Source of the DNA: Nisaea acidiphila
GTDB taxonomy: Bacteria > Pseudomonadota > Alphaproteobacteria > Thalassobaculales > Thalassobaculaceae
Assembly: GCF_024662015.1 (NCBI RefSeq)
Contig: NZ_CP102480.1
Coordinates: 4,582,501-4,646,500 of the forward strand
Direction of reading: 5' to 3'
DNA length: 64,000 bases
How positions within the stretch are numbered: position 1 is the first letter of the stretch; every line of letters starts with the position of its first letter. Of this stretch, positions 36,776 through 45,949 are shown piece by piece. Under the pieces are notes generated by a model. The model was given only the letters and a program-made list of their open reading frames with translations. It made no database searches and had not been told where the DNA came from. The position numbers and the translations under genes were made by a program.

Positions 36776-37971
36776 CAGAGAGACTTCCGGAGAGGGTTCA
36801 TTACCGGATGCCGGTTCGCGTCCTTGAACCCGAGTGCATCCTCGGCGATCAGCACGCGCTGCACGTTCGGCGTGCCTTCGCCGACCGTTAGCATGTTTAC
36901 GTAGGCGGTCAGCTTGTTGATCGGATATTCCTCGGCGAGGGCATAGGCGGCAAACGTATCGCGGGCCGTCTGGGCCGCCTTCTGCGCGACTTCGGAGGCG
37001 AGGTATTTCGCTCTCGCCGCGGCACGGGTCGACCGTTCGCCGTTATCCATCAGCCAGGCCATCCGCTGCAGCATGAGCCGCGCGGCGTCGATTCCGACCG
37101 CGACATCGGCGATCGGGTGCTGGATCATTTGATAATGCCCGATGGTTTGCCCGCCGACCTCTCGCTCGCGGGCATAGCGAAGGGTCTCGTCAAAGCAGGC
37201 CTGGGCCAGTCCGACCAACCGGCCGGAAACCGTCAGGCGGCCGTATTCGAGCGCGTTCAGCGCGATCTTTAGACCGTCGCCTTCCGCACCCAACCGGTTC
37301 GCGACCGGCACGCGGAAGTCCTCAAGAAACACTTCGCAGGATCTGAGGCAGTTGGAGAGCGGCCGCATGTCTATCGGTCGCGCGTTGTATCCGGGCGCCG
37401 ATTTGGGCTCGACGATAAAGGCGGAAATACCGCGCTTTCCTGCATCTGGGTCGGTTTTTGCGAACAGCACGCCGATATCGGCAGCGTTCGAGAAGGTGAT
37501 CCAGATTTTCGAGCCATTCAGCACGTAACTTTCGCCGTCACGCCGCGCCGTTGTCCGCATGGCGCCGCCCGGATCGGAACCGCCGCCGGGCTCGGTCAGT
37601 GCGAACATGCCGATTTTCCGGCCGGAGATGAGCTCAGGCACGTATTTTCGCGCTTGTTCCGGCGTGCCCCAGTTGAAGATCGTGAACGGACAGGTCATGG
37701 CCTGCATGTTCATCGCATAGCCGAATCCGGGCGAGAGCCGGGAAATCTCCTCTGCGATGGCGGCAACGGCAGCGAAACCGGCCCCGGTTCCCCCAAACTC
37801 GTCCGGGAAAGCGGCGCCGAACAGACCCGCATCGCCCATTGCCCGGATGATGCTGTAAGGAAAGTCGCCGGAACTCTCGTATTGGCCGATATTGGGGGCG
37901 ATCTCGGATTCGTAGACCCGTTGAACGGTGGTTCGAATGGCGTCAAGCACCGGATCTTCGCTGAAATCCAT
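36775..37971 (-). CDS. Acyl-CoA dehydrogenase
   Basis: 398 residues, the normal length. FAD/substrate motifs are FALTEPGGGSDPGG and GSKIWITFSNAADIG, and the catalytic-glutamate segment near the C-terminus is VGEGTPNVQRVLI. It introduces a double bond into an acyl-CoA. ATG 37971 has TGAGG upstream; the 506-residue frame includes a basic leader from the preceding gene and is not used. It follows the OGT-like gene by 11 bases, so it is the last gene of a three-gene operon. Chain length specificity is not visible. Confidence 0.9.
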   Translation of the reverse strand: MDFSEDPVLDAIRTTVQRVYESEIAPNIGQYESSGDFPYSIIRAMGDAGLFGAAFPDEFGGTGAGFAAVAAIAEEISRLSPGFGYAMNMQAMTCPFTIFNWGTPEQARKYVPELISGRKIGMFALTEPGGGSDPGGAMRTTARRDGESYVLNGSKIWITFSNAADIGVLFAKTDPDAGKRGISAFIVEPKSAPGYNARPIDMRPLSNCLRSCEVFLEDFRVPVANRLGAEGDGLKIALNALEYGRLTVSGRLVGLAQACFDETLRYAREREVGGQTIGHYQMIQHPIADVAVGIDAARLMLQRMAWLMDNGERSTRAAARAKYLASEVAQKAAQTARDTFAAYALAEEYPINKLTAYVNMLTVGEGTPNVQRVLIAEDALGFKDANRHPVMNPLRKSL

Positions 37972-37982
37972 TGACCGTTTCC

Positions 37983-39791
37983 TCAGGGGCGAATGTCTAT
38001 ATCGGCGGCAGGCAATCCTTGGCGTGAGCGCTCGATCATTGCCTCGAATGCGCGTTCCAGATCGCCGGTGTATCTCTGCATATCGAATAGGGGGGCATTC
38101 CGGCCCGTTCCCTGCAGCTGTTTTCGGATGGCTTCGAGCCGGAATGGCGATGCGGCCAGGGCGACTGCGATGTTGGCCATTTCGTGGGGTGACTTCGCGA
38201 TAAGATCGGGAAGTCCGGCGGCATGGAGCACTGAAGCCCCGACCCTGGCTGCGAAAGCGGTCCCTGTACAGGTGACGAACGGCAGTCCCATCCACAGAGC
38301 GTCGACCGCCGTCGTATGTGCATTGTACCAGCTGTTGTCGAGATAGATATCTGCGAGGGGCAGGCGGGCCAAGTGTTGAGGCCTTGGGACGAGCGGAGCG
38401 AATATGAGCTTGGCCGGGTCGACCCCGGCGCGCTGGGCGGCTTCCGTCATGTTGTCGCGGCTGACTTTTCCATGATCCAGCAGCCAGAGCACACTACCTG
38501 GAATACGACGAAGGCATGATAGCCAGGCCTCGAAAGCGTCCGCTGCGGTCTTGTTCTGGCTATGATGTGCCGCCAGCACGAAGCCATCTTCCGGAAGCCC
38601 ATATTCCGCGCGCGAAGGCCTTTCCGAGACTGTTTGATTCCGATCGAAGGGGATGTAGCTGTGCGGCAGTCTGATTATTGCTTCGCCGTAGAACTCAGCT
38701 GCGTCGGACGGAATGAGAATTCGGTCGCCTATGATGTAGTCGTGTAACCCGCCGCAGGTTGCCGGAAACCCAAAGTAATTCACCAGGATTGGCGCCGGGG
38801 CGTGACGGAAAAGCGTCAGCGGATCGCCGAGGAATCCATTGAAGTCGATAGCTATGTGTTCATCGCGGCGGCGCATCAACTCCGCTTGGTCTTCCGGCGC
38901 GAGGCTGGAAATGTCCGTCACGCTGCTTGCATGGGCTTCGACTGCGGGACTCCACTCTGTCTCGCCGCTGGGTCGCGGGGTCGCATATACGTTGACCCTG
39001 AATCTTGCTTGATCGAGATGCATGAATATTTCGGGAAGTGCCGTCCCGAGCGCGTGACCGCTGAGGTAACTCCCGACAAAAGCAAGGTTGATCCGGTCTT
39101 CATGTTTCGCGCTCAGCGCCGGGCGCTTCCGCGGGGGTGGCATTTGGAAGAGCATTCCCCGCGCGGCATAGAGCTGTGTTGCAGCGGACGCGAAACCCGC
39201 GAGAACCGTCATGGGATGCGGAGGAATCTGTTTGACCCGTTCAAGGATTGCTGCCGCGCGGTCAAGCGTCCCTTTGACGTCACTAAGAATGCTCTGCCAG
39301 CGTCTTTCCGTAACGGCACCGCGCAGAGCCTCAGCCATGTCCGGAACGAGGATGAGCGCACGTTTCGATTGTGCGAGCGCGAGGTCAAAACGGTGTTTTG
39401 CCCTGTGTTTTCGAGCCTTTTCTTTATACAGGGCGGCAAGTACCGAAAGGCATAGTACCGATCGTGGATTTGTGAGAGCGGCTCGAAATGCAAAAACGTA
39501 TGGAGAGGCATTCGGCAATATGCCGTCGCCGATCTGGGCGAGATTTGCGAGAGCGCTGGCGCGCGCCGGTTCCAGCACAAGGGCCTGCCGGATTAGGCCT
39601 TCTGCTTCTGAAAGATTTTTTTGATCGAGGCTGACAATTCCGGCGAAATGAAGGGCCTGGACAATTGTTGAATCCGTGGCGCTGGTGCGGGAAATGGTAA
39701 CCGCTAGCCGCCGGGCTTGGTCCAGATCGCCTCTATCGTAAGCATTCTTCGCATCGGCAAGGGTTGGCATGGACGGCGCCAAGTGTGTCAT
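37983..39791 (-). CDS. TPR protein with O-GlcNAc-transferase-like (GT41) domain
   Basis: 602 residues. The first ~200 residues contain helical TPR-type repeats. The rest matches the SPINDLY/OGT catalytic layout: NYFGFPATCGGLHDYIIGDRI, a YGLPEDGF segment, PGSVLWLLDHG, KLIFAPLVPRPQHLARL, DNSWYNAHTTAVDALWMGLPFVT, then FAARVGASVL. GT41 enzymes transfer GlcNAc, or in bacteria other sugars, to protein Ser/Thr. The start overlaps the GMC stop by 4 bases (ATGA). Its place between an alcohol oxidase and an acyl-CoA dehydrogenase is unusual. No flagellin gene is nearby that could be its target. Confidence 0.82.
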   Translation of the reverse strand: MTHLAPSMPTLADAKNAYDRGDLDQARRLAVTISRTSATDSTIVQALHFAGIVSLDQKNLSEAEGLIRQALVLEPARASALANLAQIGDGILPNASPYVFAFRAALTNPRSVLCLSVLAALYKEKARKHRAKHRFDLALAQSKRALILVPDMAEALRGAVTERRWQSILSDVKGTLDRAAAILERVKQIPPHPMTVLAGFASAATQLYAARGMLFQMPPPRKRPALSAKHEDRINLAFVGSYLSGHALGTALPEIFMHLDQARFRVNVYATPRPSGETEWSPAVEAHASSVTDISSLAPEDQAELMRRRDEHIAIDFNGFLGDPLTLFRHAPAPILVNYFGFPATCGGLHDYIIGDRILIPSDAAEFYGEAIIRLPHSYIPFDRNQTVSERPSRAEYGLPEDGFVLAAHHSQNKTAADAFEAWLSCLRRIPGSVLWLLDHGKVSRDNMTEAAQRAGVDPAKLIFAPLVPRPQHLARLPLADIYLDNSWYNAHTTAVDALWMGLPFVTCTGTAFAARVGASVLHAAGLPDLIAKSPHEMANIAVALAASPFRLEAIRKQLQGTGRNAPLFDMQRYTGDLERAFEAMIERSRQGLPAADIDIRP

Positions 39792-41389
39792 CCGCGATTG
39801 TCTTCCAGAATCATATCCGCCGCCTTCTCACCGATCATCATGGCCGGCGCGTTGGTGTTCCCGGATACGACCGCCGGCATGATCGAGCAGTCGGCGACTC
39901 GCAGACCTCCGATCCCGTGCACCCGCAGGCGCGAATCGACCACGGCTTTCGAATCGCTTCCCATGCGGCAGGTGCTTGTCGGATGGAAGATCGTGCCGCC
40001 TTTCTCACGGGCATAGGCGAGCAGGGACTCGTCGTCTGTGCGATCAAGGCCCGGTTCGTACTCATTCTTCAGATGTTTGCGGAAGGCCGGCGACTGGGAG
40101 ATTTTCCGGTTCAGCTTCATGCCGGCAAGGATGGTCTGCCGGTCGCCCTCGGTCGAGAGGTAGTTCGGCTTGATGCTGGGATATTCTCGCGGGTCGGCGG
40201 ATTTCACCATGATCGTGCCGCGGCTTTCCGGGCGGAGCTGGCAGATCGATGAGGTGACGCCGGGGAAGGGGTGCAGCAATTGTCCCGGCTTGTCGGCGCT
40301 GAACGGAATGAAGTGGAACTGGATATCCGGCGTCTCCAGCTCCTCCCGCGTCTTGGTGAAGACAAAGACCTGGCCCGCGCTGATCGTCAGCGGGCCTTCG
40401 CGCGTCAGAGCGTATTGCAGCCCCATCATGATTCGCTTCAGCGGATTGCCGACATCCGTGTTCAGGGATTCAAGCCCGTCCAGCTCATAGATCGCGCGGA
40501 CCTGGAAGTGATCCTGCAGGTCGTCGCCGACGCCGGGCAGGTCGTGCTGCACCGGAATCCCGACGCTGCGGAGGTGCGTTGGCGGGCCGATACCGGAAAG
40601 CTGCAGGAGCTGCGGTGAATTGATGGCGCCGCCGCAAAGCACGATCTCGCGGCCGGCCTGGGCGCGGTATTCGATGCCGTCGCGCAAATAGCGGATGCCG
40701 GTCGCCCGGCCGTCTTTCAGCTCCAAGCCGGAGGCCATCGCGCGGGTTTCGATCCGAAGATTTCTGCGGTTCTTGATCGGATTCAGATAGGCGACCGCGG
40801 CGCTACACCGTCGCCCGTTGCGGCTGGTCGTCTGGTAGTAGCCGGCGCCGTCCTGCACCGCGCCGTTATAATCCTCGTTGCGCTTGATCCCGACTTCCTC
40901 GCAGGCATCGAGAAAGGCCTCGCATACCGGGCGCCGGTCGGCGATGTCGGAGACCGCGAGCGGGCCGTCGCCGCCGCGCAGCTCGCTTTCGCCGCGCGCG
41001 AAACTCTCGGATTTCTTGAAGTAGGGCAGCACGTCCTGCCAGCCCCAGCCTTCGTTGCCGAGCTGGCGCCAATGGTCGTAATCCTGTTGCTGGCCGCGGA
41101 CATAGAGCAGCCCGTTGATCGAGCTCGAGCCGCCGAGCACGCGGCCGCGCGGCCAGACCATCACCCGGTTGTCCACGCCCGGATCGGGTTCGGTCTCGTA
41201 ACCCCAGGATAGATCGGGGTGGTACATCGTGCGGTAATAGCCGACAGGCACATGGATCCAGGGATTGAGGTCCTTGCCGCCGGCTTCCAGCAGCAGCACC
41301 TTGTTCCTGGGGTCGGCCGACAAACGGTTTGCGACGACGCAGCCGGCCGAACCGGCGCCGACGACGATGTAATCGTAGATCTCGCTCAT
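39788..41389 (-). CDS. GMC family oxidoreductase (second copy)
   Basis: 533 residues. GAGSAG near residue 11, WPRGRVLGGSSSING near 80, and the active-site segment HPTSTCRMG. ATG 41389 has GGGAGG 8 bases upstream. It is homologous along its length to the GMC enzyme at 22371-23987 but is in a different operon, so it probably has a different alcohol substrate. Its stop overlaps the GT41 gene by 4 bases. Confidence 0.92.
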   Translation of the reverse strand: MSEIYDYIVVGAGSAGCVVANRLSADPRNKVLLLEAGGKDLNPWIHVPVGYYRTMYHPDLSWGYETEPDPGVDNRVMVWPRGRVLGGSSSINGLLYVRGQQQDYDHWRQLGNEGWGWQDVLPYFKKSESFARGESELRGGDGPLAVSDIADRRPVCEAFLDACEEVGIKRNEDYNGAVQDGAGYYQTTSRNGRRCSAAVAYLNPIKNRRNLRIETRAMASGLELKDGRATGIRYLRDGIEYRAQAGREIVLCGGAINSPQLLQLSGIGPPTHLRSVGIPVQHDLPGVGDDLQDHFQVRAIYELDGLESLNTDVGNPLKRIMMGLQYALTREGPLTISAGQVFVFTKTREELETPDIQFHFIPFSADKPGQLLHPFPGVTSSICQLRPESRGTIMVKSADPREYPSIKPNYLSTEGDRQTILAGMKLNRKISQSPAFRKHLKNEYEPGLDRTDDESLLAYAREKGGTIFHPTSTCRMGSDSKAVVDSRLRVHGIGGLRVADCSIMPAVVSGNTNAPAMMIGEKAADMILEDNRG

Positions 41390-41564
41390 TCCGGAGCCTC
41401 CCTGACGCACCTATTCAATTCTTTTGCCGGGAGAATATGCCGCCGGGGCGGACCCGTCGATGGGATAGGCAGCCGCATGGCCGGAAAGGATGTCGTGACG
41501 CCTTGCAGCTTTTCAGCCCGGTCATTTGGCGTAGGATGCGGCAAAACATACGGGAGGACGGAAC

Positions 41565-42380
41565 ATGGACGCCATCCGCCTTGACCTTGAGGGGCTCGCG
41601 GCGAGGGTACCGGACGGTGCGAAGATCGCGCTGCCGCCGGACTATTCCTACTGCGCCATGGCGCTCGTCCGCACGCTCATCTCCCGCGGAGTGAAAGATC
41701 TCCATATCATCGGCGTGCCTGCGCTCGGTTTCCAGGCGGACCAGCTGATCGGTGCCGGTTGTGTGGCGACGGTCGAGACGGCGGCCGTGACCCTCGGCGA
41801 GTTCGGCCTCGCGCCGCGCTTCAGCTCCGCGATCAAGTCCGGATCGATCCGCATGCTGGACGGAACCTGCCCTGCGATCCATGCCGGCCTTCAGGCGGCG
41901 GAGAAGGGCGTGCCCTTCATGCCGCTGCGCGGCGTGATCGGCTCCGATCTCGAGAAACGCCGGGATGACTGGATCGTCGCCGGAAATCCCTTCGAGGAAA
42001 ACGATCCGATCCTGATGGTGAAGGCGATTCAGCCGGATTTTGCCGTGTTCCACGCGCCGCTGGCGGACCGGTTCGGCAATGTCTGGGTCGGGGTTCGGCG
42101 CGAGCTGATGTTGATGGCCCACGCTGCGAAAAGCAGCTTGGTGACGGCGGAGAAGATCGTTGACGGCAACCTGCTCGAGGATCCGGTTCGCGCAGCCGGA
42201 ACCATTCCCGGGCTCTATATCGGAGCGCTCGCGGAGGCGGAGCAGGGCGCCTGGCCGCTCGGCATTCCTGGCAGTTACGATGCAGATGCTGCGGAACTTG
42301 GGCGTTACGTCGAAATGGCCCGCACCGAGGAAGGTTTCGCCGATTACATGGCGGGCATGAACAAAGTGGCAGCGGAGTAA
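41565..42380 (+). CDS. CoA-transferase family I, subunit A
   Basis: A 271-residue alpha subunit of the class I CoA-transferase type, related to glutaconate CoA-transferase A and IpdA. It begins with a short Rossmann-like fold, with the segment GVIGSDLEKRRDD and VWVGVRRELMLMAHAAKSSLVTAEKI mid-protein. ATG 41565 has GGAGGAC upstream. Together with the next gene it makes a heterodimer that moves CoA between acids or, in the Ipd branch, hydrolyses a ring-cleaved acyl-CoA. Four bases separate the genes. Confidence 0.85.
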   Translation: MDAIRLDLEGLAARVPDGAKIALPPDYSYCAMALVRTLISRGVKDLHIIGVPALGFQADQLIGAGCVATVETAAVTLGEFGLAPRFSSAIKSGSIRMLDGTCPAIHAGLQAAEKGVPFMPLRGVIGSDLEKRRDDWIVAGNPFEENDPILMVKAIQPDFAVFHAPLADRFGNVWVGVRRELMLMAHAAKSSLVTAEKIVDGNLLEDPVRAAGTIPGLYIGALAEAEQGAWPLGIPGSYDADAAELGRYVEMARTEEGFADYMAGMNKVAAE

Positions 42381-42384
42381 GCGT

Positions 42385-43134
42385 GTGAGCAATTCGACGG
42401 ACATTCGCGCCGAGGAAATCCTGATCGCCGCGATCGCGGAAATGCTGGACGGGCTGCCGCATATCGCGGTCGGCGCGTCATCTCCCGTGCCGGGCGCGGC
42501 GGCGATGCTGGCGCGGGCACGCCATCCCGAGAAGACGCGGGTCTCCGTGCTGGGCAGCGAGGACAACAATTTCTTCACCGACGGCGGCAAGGAGCTGTTC
42601 GATTGCGCCGGGCAGGGTCGGATCGATGCGTTTTTTCTCGGCGGCGCGCAGATCGATGGGCTGGCGAACATCAATCTCGTTTCGGTCGGAGATCCGGACC
42701 GCCCGAAGGTCCGTTTCCCGGGCTCCTTCGGCTCGGCCTACATGTATTTCACCGTGCCGCGGGTGATCCTCTTCCGCCTCGAGCACACGCCGCGCACGCT
42801 GGTCGAGAAAGTCGATTTTATCAGCGCGCCGGGCACCTCGGAGCCGAACGTCTACCGGCCGGGCGGGCCTTACGCGCTGATCACCGACCGCTGCCTCTTC
42901 TCGTTTGATCGCGAGAAGGGACGGTTCCGGCTTGCCAGTGTGCATCCGGGGCATACGGTCGAAGAAATCCGCGAGCAGACCGGGTTCGGCTATGACGAGC
43001 CGACCGATGTGCCGGAAACGCCGCTGCCGGATGCGGAGACGCTTGCCGTGATCCGTGGCCCGGTCGCCGCCCAGATTGCGGAAATCTATCCTGCCTTCGC
43101 GGCCGACGTGTTCGGTCTCGGGAAGGCGGCCTAA
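42385..43134 (+). CDS. CoA-transferase family I, subunit B
   Basis: A 249-residue beta subunit with a GTG start 4 bases after subunit A. SED at 58-60 (VLGSEDNNFF) is where family I beta subunits carry the catalytic Glu, and the following TDGGKELFDCAGQGR-IDAFFLGGAQIDG segment is close to IpdB/glutaconate-type members. Hence a transferase or a hydrolase of the Ipd type is possible. The substrate is not visible. Confidence 0.83.
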   Translation: MSNSTDIRAEEILIAAIAEMLDGLPHIAVGASSPVPGAAAMLARARHPEKTRVSVLGSEDNNFFTDGGKELFDCAGQGRIDAFFLGGAQIDGLANINLVSVGDPDRPKVRFPGSFGSAYMYFTVPRVILFRLEHTPRTLVEKVDFISAPGTSEPNVYRPGGPYALITDRCLFSFDREKGRFRLASVHPGHTVEEIREQTGFGYDEPTDVPETPLPDAETLAVIRGPVAAQIAEIYPAFAADVFGLGKAA

Positions 43135-43189
43135 TCTTCACAGCGGACCGATCGCGTCCGGACCAGACCATCGAACGAGGAGTAATGGA

Positions 43190-44404
43190 ATGAGTGGCAC
43201 AGCGGCATCGGCCGGCGCGCTCAAGGGCATCAAGATCGTCGATTGCACGCGGGTCCTCGGCGGGCCCTACTGCACCCAGATGCTGGGCGATCACGGCGCG
43301 GAGATCATCAAGATCGAGCCGCCGCAGGGCGACGAGGTGCGCGACTGGGGACCGCCATTCCATGAGGGCGACGCGTCCTATTTCATCGGCGTGAACCGCA
43401 ACAAGAAGTCGCTCGGCCTCGATCTCTCGAAGGAAGAGGGCAAGCAGGTTCTGCTGCGTCTGCTGGAAGACGCGGACGTGCTGGTCGAGAACTACAAGCC
43501 GGGCTCGATGGAGAAATGGGGCCTCGGTTACGAAGAGGTCCTGAAGGAGAATTTCCCGAAGCTGGTCCATTGCCGGATTTCGGGTTTCGGCGGCAGCGGG
43601 CCTTATGGCGGCTTTCCCGGTTATGACGGCATCATCCAGGCGATGACCGGCTGGTTCTCCGTCAACGGCTCCACGCCGGGCGATCAGACCCGCGTCGGGA
43701 TTCCGATGGTCGATATGGGAACCGGTCTCTATGCCGCCAACGCGATCATGATGGCGCTGTTCGAGCGGCATAGCTCGGGCTTGGGGCAGTATATCGACAT
43801 GACGCTCTATGATTGCGGCCTGTCGCTGATGCATCCCCATGTCGCCAACTATTCGCTCTCCGGCAAGGTGCCGGGCATCACCGGAAACCAGCATCCGAAT
43901 ATCGCGCCTTACGACAAGTTCACGACGAAGACCGGCGATATTTTCATTGCGGGCGGGAACGACCGCGCTTGGCAGCGCATGGCGACCGAACTCGGCAAGC
44001 CGGAATTGGGGACGGACCCACGCTTCAAGACCAACGCGGACCGCCTCGCGAACCGTGTCGCTCTGCGCGAGGAGCTAGAGGCGCTGCTGTCGGATGTCGA
44101 CGGCAACGATGTCTGCGACCGCCTGCTGCGGGCCGGTGTCCCGGTCGGGCCGATCCGCGATACCGCAGATGTGATGGCGCACGAGCACACGAAGCATCGC
44201 GATATGGCAGTCGAGAAGGATTGGTACAAGGGCTGGGGCATTCCGATCAAATTCTCCCGCACTCCGGGCTCCGTCCGCTCCGTGCCGCCAAAATTCGGGG
44301 TGCATGGCCGCGAGGTGCTCGAAGCGCACGGTTTCGCGCCGGACGAGATCCAGGGGCTGGTTGACGGGGGCGTTCTGGTCGAGGAGCGGCGCAAGGGCAA
44401 ATAG
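43190..44404 (+). CDS. CaiB/BaiF family III CoA-transferase
   Basis: 404 residues. The family III pattern is clear: [21 protein letters not shown] near the start, [14 protein letters not shown], and the catalytic Asp175 in [14 protein letters not shown]. It transfers CoA between carboxylic acids, as in formyl-CoA or carnitine-CoA transferases. ATG 43190 follows CGAGGAG. It comes after the family I pair, so the operon carries two unrelated CoA-transfer activities. The acyl donor and acceptor are unknown. Confidence 0.9.
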   Translation: MSGTAASAGALKGIKIVDCTRVLGGPYCTQMLGDHGAEIIKIEPPQGDEVRDWGPPFHEGDASYFIGVNRNKKSLGLDLSKEEGKQVLLRLLEDADVLVENYKPGSMEKWGLGYEEVLKENFPKLVHCRISGFGGSGPYGGFPGYDGIIQAMTGWFSVNGSTPGDQTRVGIPMVDMGTGLYAANAIMMALFERHSSGLGQYIDMTLYDCGLSLMHPHVANYSLSGKVPGITGNQHPNIAPYDKFTTKTGDIFIAGGNDRAWQRMATELGKPELGTDPRFKTNADRLANRVALREELEALLSDVDGNDVCDRLLRAGVPVGPIRDTADVMAHEHTKHRDMAVEKDWYKGWGIPIKFSRTPGSVRSVPPKFGVHGREVLEAHGFAPDEIQGLVDGGVLVEERRKGK

Positions 44405-44480
44405 CGGATCGCGGAAAGGTGGCTTGCCTCATCCGCGGAATGGAACAATCTCTGCCCTGACAAAGAGATCGGAGGGCGTG

Positions 44481-44879
44481 ATGGACAAGATCGTGAAGAG
44501 CGACGCCGAGTGGCGGGAGCAGCTCACCGAGGAACAGTACCTCGTGACCCGCAAGCACGCGACGGAGCGCCCCTTTACCGGCAAGTACGCCGAAACGACG
44601 GAGCCCGGCACCTATACCTGCATCTGCTGCGGCGAGCCCCTTTTCGAGAGCGAAACCAAGTTCGATGCCGGCTGCGGCTGGCCGAGCTTCTACCAGCCGA
44701 TCGAGGGCGCGAATATCGAGACCATGGAGGACCGGAGTCATTTCATGGTCCGCACCGAGGTGCATTGCGCGAAATGCGAGGCCCATCTGGGCCATGTTTT
44801 CCCGGATGGACCGCAGCCGACCGGTCTGCGCTACTGCATCAACTCCGCATCGCTCGACCTGCAGAAAAAGGACGACTGA
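44481..44879 (+). CDS. msrB: Methionine-(R)-sulfoxide reductase MsrB
   Basis: 132 residues, the typical single-domain MsrB. Zinc cysteines are Cys47/Cys50 and Cys96/Cys99, the active-site Cys119 lies in RYCINSASL, and the substrate loop is GCGWPSFY. It reduces R-methionine sulfoxide in free or protein form with thioredoxin. ATG 44481 has GGAGGG upstream. It lies in a metabolic operon, which looks incidental. Confidence 0.95.
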   Translation: MDKIVKSDAEWREQLTEEQYLVTRKHATERPFTGKYAETTEPGTYTCICCGEPLFESETKFDAGCGWPSFYQPIEGANIETMEDRSHFMVRTEVHCAKCEAHLGHVFPDGPQPTGLRYCINSASLDLQKKDD

Positions 44880-44885
44880 ACCGGC

Positions 44886-44921
44886 CCGTGAAACGGATGC
44901 AATAAGTCCGTGAAACAGATG
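44886..44921. promoter_or_regulatory. Direct repeat upstream of the 2-hydroxyacid dehydrogenase gene
   Basis: CCGTGAAACGGATG (44886-44899) and CCGTGAAACAGATG (44908-44921) differ at one base and are spaced 22 bases, about two helix turns. They end 34 bases before the ATG at 44956. This looks like a two-site operator on one DNA face. The regulator is unknown. Confidence 0.5.
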
Positions 44922-44955
44922 ATTAGAAACAACACTGAATGTGACAGGTGAGGAA

Positions 44956-45909
44956 ATGCCGAAGATCGCAATTCTGGACGACTACGCCAACGTGTCCCTC
45001 CGCATGGCCGATTGGGAAAGCCTGCCGGAGGGCTACGAGACGGTCGTCTTCACGGACAACCTGGTCGAACATGACGCGCTCGTCGACCGGCTGAAGGATT
45101 TCGAGATCGTCTGCGCCATGCGGGAGCGGACGCCGTTTCCGGCGGAGATCTTCCAGCGCCTGCCGAAACTGAAGCTGTTCGTCACCAGCGGCATGCGCAA
45201 CAACTCGGTCGATTTTCCTGCGGCCCGCGCCTGCGGTATCCCTGTCTGCGGTACAGCAACCAGTGGCAACACCACCAAGGAACATACCTGGGCCATGCTG
45301 ATGGCGCTTGCCCGGCAGGTCGCGCATGACGATCGCATGATGCGGGAAGGCAAGTGGCAGACCCGGATCGGCATCGATCTCATGGGCCGCACGCTAGGTG
45401 TCATCGGGCTCGGCAAGCTCGGCAGCCAGGTTTCGGAGATCGCCAAGCTGTTCGGCATGGATGTCGTCGCCTGGTCGCCCAACTTGACCGAAGAACGCTG
45501 TGCCGAGGTGGGCGTGCGCAAGGCGCCGAGCAAGGAGGCGCTGCTGCGCGAGGCGGATATCGTCACCGTCCATATCGTGCTGAGCGACCGTTCGAGGCAC
45601 ACGATCGACGCTGCCTCGCTCGCCATGATGAAGCCGACGGCGCTGTTGGTGAATACCTCGCGCGGCCCGATCGTCGACGAGGATGCCCTGATCGACGCGC
45701 TGAAGAACAACCGCATCGCCGGTGCCGCCGTCGACGTCTTCGAGCCGGAACCGTTGCCGGCAGACCATCCGATCCGCAAGCTCGACAATATCCTGCTGAC
45801 CCCGCACATGGGGTACGTGACGGAGGAGACCTATAAGCTTTTCTACGGCGAGATGGTCGAGGACATCATAGCCTGGCACGAAGGGAAGCCGATCCGCGTC
45901 CTGAACTGA
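44956..45909 (+). CDS. D-2-hydroxyacid dehydrogenase family protein
   Basis: 317 residues. NAD motif GVIGLGKLGSQV near 155, catalytic Arg in NTSRGPIVDED, Glu in VDVFEPEPLP and His in LTPHMGYV. Such enzymes reduce a 2-keto acid to the D-hydroxy acid or the reverse. ATG 44956 has AGGTGAGGA upstream. The region before it contains a near-perfect direct repeat. It precedes a SAF-domain oxidoreductase by 40 bases, which suggests shared transcription. Confidence 0.93.
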   Translation: MPKIAILDDYANVSLRMADWESLPEGYETVVFTDNLVEHDALVDRLKDFEIVCAMRERTPFPAEIFQRLPKLKLFVTSGMRNNSVDFPAARACGIPVCGTATSGNTTKEHTWAMLMALARQVAHDDRMMREGKWQTRIGIDLMGRTLGVIGLGKLGSQVSEIAKLFGMDVVAWSPNLTEERCAEVGVRKAPSKEALLREADIVTVHIVLSDRSRHTIDAASLAMMKPTALLVNTSRGPIVDEDALIDALKNNRIAGAAVDVFEPEPLPADHPIRKLDNILLTPHMGYVTEETYKLFYGEMVEDIIAWHEGKPIRVLN

Positions 45910-45949
45910 CGGCGCAAACCGCGAAAAAAGCGGACCGGGGAGGAACGCG

